DNA from: Pseudomonas sp. S31
GTDB lineage: Bacteria; Pseudomonadota; Gammaproteobacteria; Pseudomonadales; Pseudomonadaceae
NCBI RefSeq assembly: GCF_016648105.1
Contig: NZ_JACVVE010000033.1
Coordinates: 1-64,000 of the forward strand
Direction: 5' to 3'
Length of the DNA stretch: 64,000 bases
Shown here: piece by piece, positions 8,769 to 19,700 of the stretch
How the letters are laid out: each line of letters starts with the position of its first letter
Position numbering within the stretch: the stretch's first letter is position 1
Notes under the pieces: model-generated
Database searches by the model: none
Told to the model about the DNA's origin: nothing
The model's input: only the letters and a program-made list of their open reading frames with translations
Translations under genes and position numbers: made by a program

Positions 8769-8809
8769 CAGCTTGTCACAGCGCTTTTGTAGGATTCTGC
8801 GACAGCTTG
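8769..8809. repeat. Direct repeat ACAGCTTG upstream of the Mrp operon
   Basis: ACAGCTTG occurs at 8769-8776 and 8802-8809, 33 bp apart (about three helical turns), 63-103 bp before the Mrp operon start. It could be a regulator site, but with only two short copies it may be chance. Confidence 0.3.
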
Positions 8810-8871
8810 CGTGTTGGTGATCGATGTCCCGGCACGTATGATCCTTGGCAATCCTTCTAGAATAGACCGCT

Positions 8872-11786
<2,915 letters not shown>

Positions 11787-11787
<1 letters not shown>

Positions 11788-12131
11788 TGGAAGAAGTCAT
11801 TGCAGTCGCCATCGGCGTGCTGGCCGCCTCGGGGGTCTGGCTGGTGCTGCGCCCACGCACTTACCAGGTGATCATGGGCCTGTGCCTGCTGTCGTACGGG
11901 GTCAACCTGTTCATCTTCAGCATGGGCAGCCTGTTCATCGGCAAGGAACCGATCATCAAGGACGGCGTGACCCAGGACCTGCTCCACTACACCGACCCGC
12001 TACCCCAGGCCCTGGTACTGACCGCCATCGTCATCAGCTTCGCCATGACCGCGCTGTTCCTGGTGGTGCTGCTGGCCTCGCGCGGCCTGACCGGTACCGA
12101 CCACGTGGATGGCCGGGAGCGCGACGAATGA
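11787..12131 (+). CDS. mrpC: Na+/H+ antiporter subunit C
   Basis: 114 residues, three membrane helices, homologous to NuoK. The ATG at 11787 uses the last base of the preceding stop codon (TGATGG), so translation is coupled to subunit A. AGGAG lies about 9 bases upstream. The segment LTAIVISFAMTALFLVVLL is typical of MnhC. Confidence 0.95.
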
Positions 12132-13807
12132 GTGGCATGGGTCAACTGATCATCGCGCCGATCCTGCTGCCGCTGCTCACCGCGGCGGTGATGCTGCTGA
12201 TCGGCGAGAAGCACCGCCAGGTCAAGGCGCGCCTGAACCTGCTGTCGAGCTTCGTCGGTCTGGGTATCGCCGTCAGCCTGCTGCTGTGGGTTCGTACCCA
12301 GGGTCAGGCCGAGTCGATCGGCGTGTACCTGCCGGGCAACTGGCCGGCGCCCTTCGGTATCGTGCTGGTGCTGGATCACTTGTCGGCGCTGATGCTGACC
12401 TTGACCGGAATCATCGGCGTCAGTGCCCTGCTGTTCGCCCGGGCCCGCTGGGACAGTGCCGGCGCCAGCTTCCATGCGCTGTTCCAGATCCAGCTGATGG
12501 GGCTGTACGGCGCCTTCCTGACGGCCGACCTGTTCAACCTGTTCGTATTCTTCGAGGTACTGCTGGCGGCCTCGTATGGCCTGTTGCTCCATGGTTCGGG
12601 GCGGGCGCGGGTGCGCGCGGGGCTGCACTACATCGCCATCAACCTGTTCGCTTCGTCGTTGTTCCTGGTTGGCGCGGCGATGCTCTACGGCGTCACCGGC
12701 ACCCTGAACATGGCCGACCTGGCACTGAAGATCCCGCTGGTGCCGGAGGCCGATCGTGGCCTGCTGCACGCCGGTGCGGCGATCCTGGCCATGGCGTTCC
12801 TGGTCAAGGCCGGTATCTGGCCACTGAACTCCTGGCTGGTGCCGGCCTATGCCTCGGCCAGCGCACCGGTAGCGGCGCTGTTCGCCATCATGACCAAAGT
12901 CGGCCTGTACGCGGTACTGCGCCTGTGGACCTTGCTGTTCTCCGACCAGGCAGGCGCCTCGGCGCACTTTGGCGGCCAGTGGCTGATCTATGGCGGCCTG
13001 GCCACCCTCGCCGTGGCCGCCATGTCGATTCTCGCCGCGCAGCGCCTCGAGCGCATGGCGGGCTTGAGCATCCTGGTCTCGGCAGGCACGCTGCTGGGCG
13101 CGATCGGCTTCGCCCAGCCAGCGCTGACCGGGGCGGCGCTGTTCTACCTGGTGAGCTCGACCCTGGCCTTGTGCGCCTTGTTCCTGCTCGCCGAACTGAT
13201 CGAGCGATCACGTTCGGCCAACGAGGTACCGCTGGAAGACGAAGAAGGCGTGATGCCCTCGCCGCTCGAGTCGCTGCACCCACCCAAGGGCATCAACCTC
13301 GACGATGAGCAAAAAGCAGTGATCGGCCAGGTCATCCCATGGACCATGGCCTTCCTTGGCTTGAGCTTCATCGCCTGCGCCCTGCTGATCATCGGCATGC
13401 CGCCGTTCTCTGGCTTCATCGGCAAGCTCAACCTGATCAGTGCGCTGTTCAATCCGCTGGGCCTCGGCGTGCCTGCCGAACAACCGCTGTCGGCTGCAGG
13501 CTGGGCCTTGGTGACCTTGCTGATCCTCTCCGGCCTGGCCTCGCTGATCGCCTTCGGCCGCGTGGGCATCCAGCGTTTCTGGAAACCCGAGGAACGCCCC
13601 TCGCCGCTGCTACGCCGCTACGAGTGCCTGGCCGTGGTAGTGCTGCTCGGCCTGTGCACCATTCTCAGTTTCCGCGCCGAACCATTGCTGCGCTACACCC
13701 AGGACACCGCTGCCAGCCTGCAGGCGCCGGACGCCTACATCCAGGCAGTCATGGCGGCCAGGCCGCTGCCGGGCCCGACCACCCTCGACGTGCAGGTGCA
13801 GCCATGA
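12128..13807 (+). CDS. mrpD: Monovalent cation/H+ antiporter subunit D
   Basis: 559 residues with about 14 membrane segments, homologous to NuoM/NuoN. The proton-path residues Glu143 (FFEVLLAASYG) and Lys227 (AFLVKAGIWPLNSWL) are present. The start is the ATG at 12128, overlapping subunit C's stop by four bases (ATGA); an upstream in-frame extension is an artefact. A polar insert around residues 360-400 (SANEVPLEDEEG... PPKGINLDDEQK) lies between helices, as in other Pseudomonas MrpD proteins. Confidence 0.95.
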   Translation: MSGMGQLIIAPILLPLLTAAVMLLIGEKHRQVKARLNLLSSFVGLGIAVSLLLWVRTQGQAESIGVYLPGNWPAPFGIVLVLDHLSALMLTLTGIIGVSALLFARARWDSAGASFHALFQIQLMGLYGAFLTADLFNLFVFFEVLLAASYGLLLHGSGRARVRAGLHYIAINLFASSLFLVGAAMLYGVTGTLNMADLALKIPLVPEADRGLLHAGAAILAMAFLVKAGIWPLNSWLVPAYASASAPVAALFAIMTKVGLYAVLRLWTLLFSDQAGASAHFGGQWLIYGGLATLAVAAMSILAAQRLERMAGLSILVSAGTLLGAIGFAQPALTGAALFYLVSSTLALCALFLLAELIERSRSANEVPLEDEEGVMPSPLESLHPPKGINLDDEQKAVIGQVIPWTMAFLGLSFIACALLIIGMPPFSGFIGKLNLISALFNPLGLGVPAEQPLSAAGWALVTLLILSGLASLIAFGRVGIQRFWKPEERPSPLLRRYECLAVVVLLGLCTILSFRAEPLLRYTQDTAASLQAPDAYIQAVMAARPLPGPTTLDVQVQP

Positions 13808-14292
13808 AGCGACTGTTTCCCACTCCACTACTGTCGGTCGCGCTGTTCGTCCTGTGGTTGCTGCTGAACCTGTCGGTCAGCCCCGGCAACCTGCTACTGG
13901 CCGCCGCTCTGGCGGTGCTGGCCCCTCTGTTGATGGCGCCTCTGCGCCCGCAGCATGCCCACGTGCGCAAGCCGATGACCATCGCCCGGCTGATCGGCCG
14001 GGTCGGCATGGACGTGATCTCCTCCAACCTACAGGTGGCGGTTGGCGTGCTGCGCGCCGGGCAGCGCCCGCCCCGCTCGCGCTTCGTGCACATCCCCCTG
14101 GACCTGCGCGATGCCCACGGCCTGGCCGCCTTGTCGATGATCACTACCGTGGTCCCCGGCACGGTCTGGTCGGAACTGGCCCTGGATCGCAGCGTGCTGT
14201 TGCTGCACGTGTTCGACCTGGAGGACGAGCAGCGCTTCATCGAGCACTTCAAGGCCACCTATGAACGCCCGCTGATGGAGATCTTCGAATGA
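13804..14292 (+). CDS. mrpE: Na+/H+ antiporter subunit E
   Basis: 162 residues: two or three N-terminal membrane helices, then a cytoplasmic domain with RFVHIPLDLRDAHGLAALSMITTVVPGT, the conserved MnhE core. The start ATG overlaps the subunit D stop by four bases. Needed for Mrp complex assembly in characterised systems. Confidence 0.95.
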   Translation: MKRLFPTPLLSVALFVLWLLLNLSVSPGNLLLAAALAVLAPLLMAPLRPQHAHVRKPMTIARLIGRVGMDVISSNLQVAVGVLRAGQRPPRSRFVHIPLDLRDAHGLAALSMITTVVPGTVWSELALDRSVLLLHVFDLEDEQRFIEHFKATYERPLMEIFE

Positions 14293-14567
14293 CTGGCCTG
14301 CTTGCCAACGCACTTCTCGCCAGCCTGTTCATCCTGGCAATAGCCATGGCCCTGGCGCTGATCCGCCTGTTCCGCGGCCCATCCGCCCAGGACCGGGTAC
14401 TGGCGCTGGACTATCTGTACATCCTGGGCATGCTGATGATGCTGGTACTGGGCATTCGCTACGCCAGCGACACCTATTTCGAAGGTGCGCTGCTGATCGC
14501 CCTGTTCGGCTTCGTCGGCTCGTTCGCCCTGGCCAAGTTCCTGTTGCGCGGCGAGGTGATCGAATGA
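14289..14567 (+). CDS. mrpF: Na+/H+ antiporter subunit F
   Basis: 92 residues, three membrane helices with the family segment RLFRGPSAQDRVLALDYLY. Start overlaps subunit E's stop by four bases (ATGA); its own end overlaps subunit G in the same way. Confidence 0.95.
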   Translation: MTGLLANALLASLFILAIAMALALIRLFRGPSAQDRVLALDYLYILGMLMMLVLGIRYASDTYFEGALLIALFGFVGSFALAKFLLRGEVIE

Positions 14568-14929
14568 ATGCCACCCCTGAATTGCCCTTCTGGCTGGAAT
14601 TGCTGACCGCCGCCCTGCTACTGATCGGCAGCCTATTCGCCCTGATCGGCGCGGCCGGACTGCTACGCCTGAAGGACTACTTCCAGCGCATGCACCCACC
14701 CGCGCTGGCCTCGACCATCGGCGCCTGGTGCGTGGCCCTGGCGTCGATCCTGTACTTCTCGTGGCTCAAGCAGGCACCCGTGCTGCATGCCTGGCTGATC
14801 CCGGTGCTGTTGGCGATTACCGTGCCGGTCACCACCCTGTTGCTGGCCCGCGCCGCGTTGTTTCGCAAGCGCATGGCCCGCGACCCGGTCCCCGAGGAAG
14901 TCAGCAGCGGGCACGACCGCGGCAATTGA
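14564..14929 (+). CDS. mrpG: Na+/H+ antiporter subunit G
   Basis: 121 residues, three membrane helices with the MnhG signature GLLRLKDYFQRMHPPALAST. Last gene of the Mrp operon, overlapping subunit F by four bases. The C-terminal tail is charged and cytoplasmic. No clear intrinsic terminator separates it from the convergent gene 31 bp away. Confidence 0.95.
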   Translation: MNATPELPFWLELLTAALLLIGSLFALIGAAGLLRLKDYFQRMHPPALASTIGAWCVALASILYFSWLKQAPVLHAWLIPVLLAITVPVTTLLLARAALFRKRMARDPVPEEVSSGHDRGN

Positions 14930-14960
14930 ACGCTTCTGCGTAAGGCCGCGCGCCCGTGGC

Positions 14961-15446
14961 TCACTCGCTGGCCTTGAAGGTGGTCAGCTCGCCCTTGCGC
15001 CATTTCGCGACCTTGCCGGTCACCGCCTTGAGCAACTTGCCCAGGCCTTCCTGCACCTGCTGCTGGGCGGCGAACACCAGCATCACGCCCTGGCCTTCGC
15101 GGAACACGATGCCCTCGCCCTCAGGCACCGAAACGAAGGCATAGTCGCCGACGCCGTAGACGTTGAGCTTGATCTCGCGAAAACGCATTTCCAGCTTGCC
15201 GCCTTCTCGGCTGGGCAGCACGGCAGCACGGAAATGGTCACCGACTTTCAGCTCCAGGCGCTGTTTGTCGTCGACCACCAACGCACTGTCGGTATCGATC
15301 TCGGCCATGTACAGGCCTTCGGGGTTCTGCTCAGTGACATAAATGAAACGCCCTTGGAACAGCTTGGCCAACTTGCCGCGCAAATCCCCCAAGGCAAACA
15401 ACGCGTGGGTATCAAGAGTACTGACTGCCAATGAAGTGATCCTCAA
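14961..15446 (-). CDS. Conserved hypothetical protein
   Basis: A soluble protein of about 161 residues from a TTG start at 15446 (LRITSLAVSTLDTHALFALGD); the frame stays open to an ATG at 15509, giving 182 residues. It is rich in beta-strand-like alternation (RLELKVGDHFRAAVLP, VYGVGDYAFVSVPEGEG) and ends in a basic tail (GKVAKWRKGELTTFK). No motif or family is recognised. It is convergent with the Mrp operon and has its own upstream region of several hundred bases. Confidence 0.7.
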   Translation of the reverse strand: MRITSLAVSTLDTHALFALGDLRGKLAKLFQGRFIYVTEQNPEGLYMAEIDTDSALVVDDKQRLELKVGDHFRAAVLPSREGGKLEMRFREIKLNVYGVGDYAFVSVPEGEGIVFREGQGVMLVFAAQQQVQEGLGKLLKAVTGKVAKWRKGELTTFKASE

Positions 15447-15509
15447 ACCGGTAACATCCCGCCCCCGCCCGAACTGGACGAGGCACGGCCATTTCAAGTC
15501 GATAAACAA

Positions 15510-15952
15510 AATAGTAATGACGCAATGCGCGAACTATCTGTGCCGCTTGGCGATGCAACTTGCAGGAATCGTCAAGGCGCGTTGCCAGACAGGCACCGCA
15601 CGAGGCTTTCGGCATATATCCCAATCGGGAAGCGTAACGTCTGACAACACATACGCCAGAAAAGATGCAATGGATAGTTACAGGCCCGGGGGCGGAAGTC
15701 GGGCTCTGGGTCCATCAAGACATTGCAAACGGAAATATGCACGAAAACACTGAAATCCGTCGAGAGGGAAACGACATTTCTTGTCCGCTATCGTTGCATC
15801 ACATCGTCACGGGCAAGCGCCCTGGCGCATTACTTAGCAACCTAACGATGACCGCATGATACGCCTGAGCAGGGCCGAGGAAAAGCGCGGCCTTGCAAGT
15901 CTGCCTTGCGTTCACGGCAACAAAGCTGCGGCAACGGCCGCCGAACCCATGC
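15510..15952. other. Gene-poor interval
   Basis: About 440 bp between the upstream side of the hypothetical gene and the dksA-like terminator. Base composition is more AT-rich than the flanks, especially 15610-15850. Only short frames without ribosome sites or family features are open. It must hold the promoter of the hypothetical gene; a small RNA gene is possible but I see no diagnostic structure. Confidence 0.4.
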
Positions 15953-15983
15953 AAAAAGCCCCAGGGATCGCTCCGTGGGGCTC
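15953..15983 (-). terminator. Intrinsic terminator of the dksA-like gene
   Basis: Read on the minus strand: AGCCCCA, a 12-base loop, TGGGGCT then a run of T. Plus-strand arms are 15957-15963 and 15976-15982, with the A5 tract at 15953-15957. It starts 17 bases after the stop codon. Confidence 0.88.
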
Positions 15984-15999
15984 GGTACACCGCGCTCGG

Positions 16000-16404
16000 T
16001 CAGATCTGCCGCTGGTGGCGGTCGAGCTGCTCGTGGCGTTCCTGCGCTTCGATGCAGTACTTGGTGGTCGGGCTGATCAACAGGCGCTGCAGGCCGATCG
16101 GCTCACCGCTGTCGTCGCACCAGCCAAAGCTTTCGTCGGCGATACGGCCCAGGGCCATTTCCAGCTGCGGCAGCAGGCGCTGGTCGCGCTCGATGGCGTT
16201 GACCAACCAGTGGCGCTCTTCTTCGACCGAAGCCACGTCGGCCGGATCCGATGGGGTATCCAGGCTTTCGATGGTGGTGCGGCTCAGCTCGATGCGTTCA
16301 TGGGTTTCGACTTTCATCGCCTGCAGCATGCCGGTGAAGTAGGCCAGCTGGTCGGCGTTCATGTAGTCATCGGCCGACATGGCCAGCAACTGTTCCTTGG
16401 TCAT
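16000..16404 (-). CDS. DksA paralogue with reduced zinc site (DksA2 type)
   Basis: 134 residues, the length of P. aeruginosa DksA2 rather than of canonical DksA. The coiled-coil tip residues needed for RNA polymerase action are kept: D53-P-A-D56-V-A58. In the zinc-finger region only two of four cysteines remain, Cys96 and Cys117, with Ser99 and Ala120 in place of the others (C-X2-S-X17-C-X2-A), almost the C-X2-T-X17-C-X2-A pattern reported for zinc-independent DksA2. It probably modulates transcription with ppGpp under zinc limitation or oxidative stress. I see no Zur box upstream, so its regulation may differ from PAO1 dksA2. The start at 16404 fits the family; an upstream in-frame extension of 26 codons is rejected. 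Confidence 0.88.
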   Translation of the reverse strand: MTKEQLLAMSADDYMNADQLAYFTGMLQAMKVETHERIELSRTTIESLDTPSDPADVASVEEERHWLVNAIERDQRLLPQLEMALGRIADESFGWCDDSGEPIGLQRLLISPTTKYCIEAQERHEQLDRHQRQI

Positions 16405-16736
16405 CGATATCTCTATGAAAAAATGTGCATTTGGGCGATTCGGGTGCCATCCGCGACGACTCGCGTGTGACGGAATTTTCAAGCGCCAACCGGCACTCTT
16501 TTACAGGGGGCGGCAGTCTAAGGTGCCAGGCCGCACGGGGCAACAGAAATGAAGGACGATTCGATCGATTCAGCCGATTATCCGTCCGCCGGTATCCATA
16601 CCTTCACGGCGAGCATCGCATTTCTGGCTTCATCCCGGCAATGGTCGAGCATTCGTCGGCGGGTGTTAGCCGAATACGGCATCACCAGGTGCGGGGGGCG
16701 TTTAGCTGCACGTCTCATCAATCAGAAGTCCGAAAC
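16405..16736. other. Divergent upstream region, no gene
   Basis: 332 bp between the dksA-like gene and the giant toxin-like gene. Both frames that extend into it lack family resemblance and ribosome sites. It must contain two divergent promoters, but no clear -35/-10 pair, Zur box or other operator could be picked out. Confidence 0.5.
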
Positions 16737-19700
16737 ATGCCCACACCTATCCGCATCCCTCGCAGCAGCCAGTTCACTTGTGCGGTCGCCGAGCATTTCG
16801 CTGCACGGCCGACCTTGTACGATGTCGCCGAGCGCATCCTCAACGACCAATGGCAAGCACGCAGTCTGGCACCACAGCCACAGCAGGGGCTTTACCTGAT
16901 CAGCCGCAAGCCAGGCTCGCAAGACACGTTCATCCGCCCGCTGCACCATGTGCTGGTGGAGCGCTACTGCCATGAGCGCACGATCAACCTCACCGAACAC
17001 GAAGACCACTTGAGCAGCCGTGCCGATGCCGACCAGCAATACGCGGTCTCCGTCGACCTGCACGCCGTGGAGTTGCTGCTCAACGAATGTGGTCCCTGGC
17101 TCTTCGAAGCCTACGCGGGTGCATTGGTCGCGTTCTGGGGAGCAGCAGACGCGCAAGGGCAGACGCCCTGGCAGTGGTATGGCACCTATCTGCGCACCCA
17201 ACTGGATCAGTCGATACAGCGCCTGTCCGACGACGGCACACTCGATCAGAAGGACGCCGAGATGGCAACACGGGTTCAGGCGCATTCGCAACCGGCTGAC
17301 GTCGAGCAGTGGTTGAAACCCGAAAAGATCGATGTGCACTTGTTGCGCCTGGATCTGGCCAGGCAGTGGCAGTTGGAGCCCGACCTGGCCAGTGCCGTGC
17401 TCATGGAGCGCGAACACGGCGCGTTGCTTTACACCTTGTCAGGAAGGCTGCTGGCATTCACCTCGCGACAGGCGCTGCTGGAGGTTCTGGCGCAGAATTG
17501 GCCTGAGGCGCTGGCGGACGCCCGACCCTTGCTGCAACAGTCGCGTGCGGACATGGAGCTGTTCAGCGCCCAGGCACTGAATGTGCTGCACCAGCAACTG
17601 CTGCTCATGGAAACCGCGTGCCTCAGTTATCGCCAACGCTCCGATAGCGATACGCTAGCGCGCACCTTGGATAGCATCGGTGACCTGGGCGCACAGTGCG
17701 ACTTTTCGCAGCAGAATCGCCAACGATCCGTGGCGAAGCGGTTGCCTGGTTGGTTGCGAGATGCCAGCGTCCATTCACTTCTGCATTACAGTGCACTGCT
17801 GGGCGATATTGCCAATGCCACATACGCATCCGCCGGGAAGTACTGGCTCGATGGCATCGAAGATGCCGAGGCCTTCGCCTACACCCGGCTCACACAACGC
17901 ATCCAGCAGGATCATCCCGGGCAACTGCCAGACCTGACCAAGATACGTGTGGTCAATCATCAGGTGATCGCAGCCGCGACTGCCAACCAGGGCACACTGG
18001 TACAGGACGGCGTGATCCAGGTAGTCTCCTTCACCCTCGCTCAACTGGCGATCTCCAATCTCGGGCTGCTCAGACCCGGCCAGGTCACCCTCGAACATCT
18101 GGAAAAACGAGCATTGCCGCAATGGCTCGATGAAGCCTACGTCCGTCGACTCATCAGCGAAGTGGACATCGGTACCCACTATCCGCAGATGCTGCGCTCG
18201 CAACTGCTGGACGACCCGCAGCAGCGAATGCAACGCGAAGGCCTGCTTACCCAGCAGTTGCGTGCCCAACTGCCGGCGATGGCGCTGGAGCTGAGCATGC
18301 TCGAAGGGCAATTGTCGGCCTCGGCGGTGGACAGGCTGGGGCAATTGTTCACAAACGAGCCGCTGCCCGGAAAACCCAGGTGGGAGATGCGTCGCCTGGG
18401 TTTGCTCGCAAGCCCCGATAACAGCCCTGACCATCCTCTCAACACTTGGCTGATCGAATCACCGGAGGCTGATGTGGGCCCCTGCCTGCTCTATCGCCCG
18501 CTGCACAGCAAGCCGCTGTTATTGTTCGCGGACCGTCTGGCCCTTCTGGTCGCAATCAGTACACCCGGGGATCTTCAAGACGACATCCTGCAGCGACTCG
18601 CCCCCGAGGACCGCAAGACCTACGACCACGGCGGTTTTGTGGAGCCTCATCTGTTCCACCCGATCGACGATCCGTTCAGCATTCCCTTTGGCACTCCAGC
18701 GCCTGCCACCCTGGCCCGGGAAAAAGCTGTCGACAACTCCACGGCAGCGATCTACGAAGGCTGCGTGCGCGAAACCCTCGAACAGTTCCAGTCCCAGTCC
18801 TCCACAACCGCGCAAACACGCTGGAAGCGTTGGGCTGATTTAGGCTGGATGCTGCTCGACAGCGTACTGCCGTTCACTGAAGGCGCGGTAGCCAGGGTCG
18901 CCTGGCTGGCCAGGATGGAGATAGCCCTGACCCAGGTGGTCGAAGGCTCTACGCAGGACGACAAGACTCAACGAAACGAAGCGCTGGTGCAGCTGTTGCT
19001 CGACCTGGCCTCTGTGATCCTGCACTACGCGATCAGCCGCCAGACGCTGGAAGTGCCAGCACCGGCAGCTTCAGCCACTACCGCAATCCCGGCACCCCGC
19101 CCCCAAGCCCGGCTCATCCTCGGCAAGTCCGCTACCACCCTGGATTTCCATTGGTCCACGGCGACACTGAAGCTCACTGCAATACAACGACAGACACTCG
19201 ACGAGCTGCGCGCCGGTCTCCTCGCCGAGGTGCTGGGCCCGCCGATAGCCCAGGGGCCGCTGCGTGGCATGAGCATTCATGAGGATGCATTCTGGGTTGT
19301 CATGGAAGGCGCGGTCTACAAGGTCCAGCTGGATACCGAACAAGGCGCACCGCGCATCGTCGGCGGGCAACAGGATGAGCGGCTGGGACCGTGGCTGCAA
19401 CTTGACGAGGTCGGACGCTGGCACCCGGACCTGAGGCTGCGACTGCGCGGTGGGATGCCCTTGAGTGCCCGCCTCAAGCAGATGAGGCTGGCCAATATCC
19501 AGGCCCTTGCCGAAATGGATGTGCAACTGCGCCAGGATACCGAGCACATGCGCAGTCAGGTCGCCTACCTGGAGTCAGTGGCCAAAATCGCCGCAGGTGA
19601 TGTCCCGCCACCGATTCTTTACAACTACTTGGACAAGGCGCAGACATTCTCGCGCTTCCTCGACGAACACCTGGCACGACTGAAGGCGCGCAACGAAAAG

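Noticed and set aside
8750..8775. Possible terminator CTGTT-ATAAAAA-AACAG
   Set aside because: Only a 5-bp weak A/T stem; not convincing.
8828..8852. Sigma-54-like GGCACG ... TTGGCA before the Mrp operon
   Set aside because: Spacing between the GG and GC elements is wrong for sigma-54.
16405..16520. Zur box upstream of the dksA-like gene
   Set aside because: No GTTAT-N-ATAAC type dyad could be found by eye.
16425..16736. 104-codon upstream extension of the giant toxin-like gene
   Set aside because: Sequence lacks family resemblance and would overlap the dksA-like promoter region; ATG 16737 preferred.
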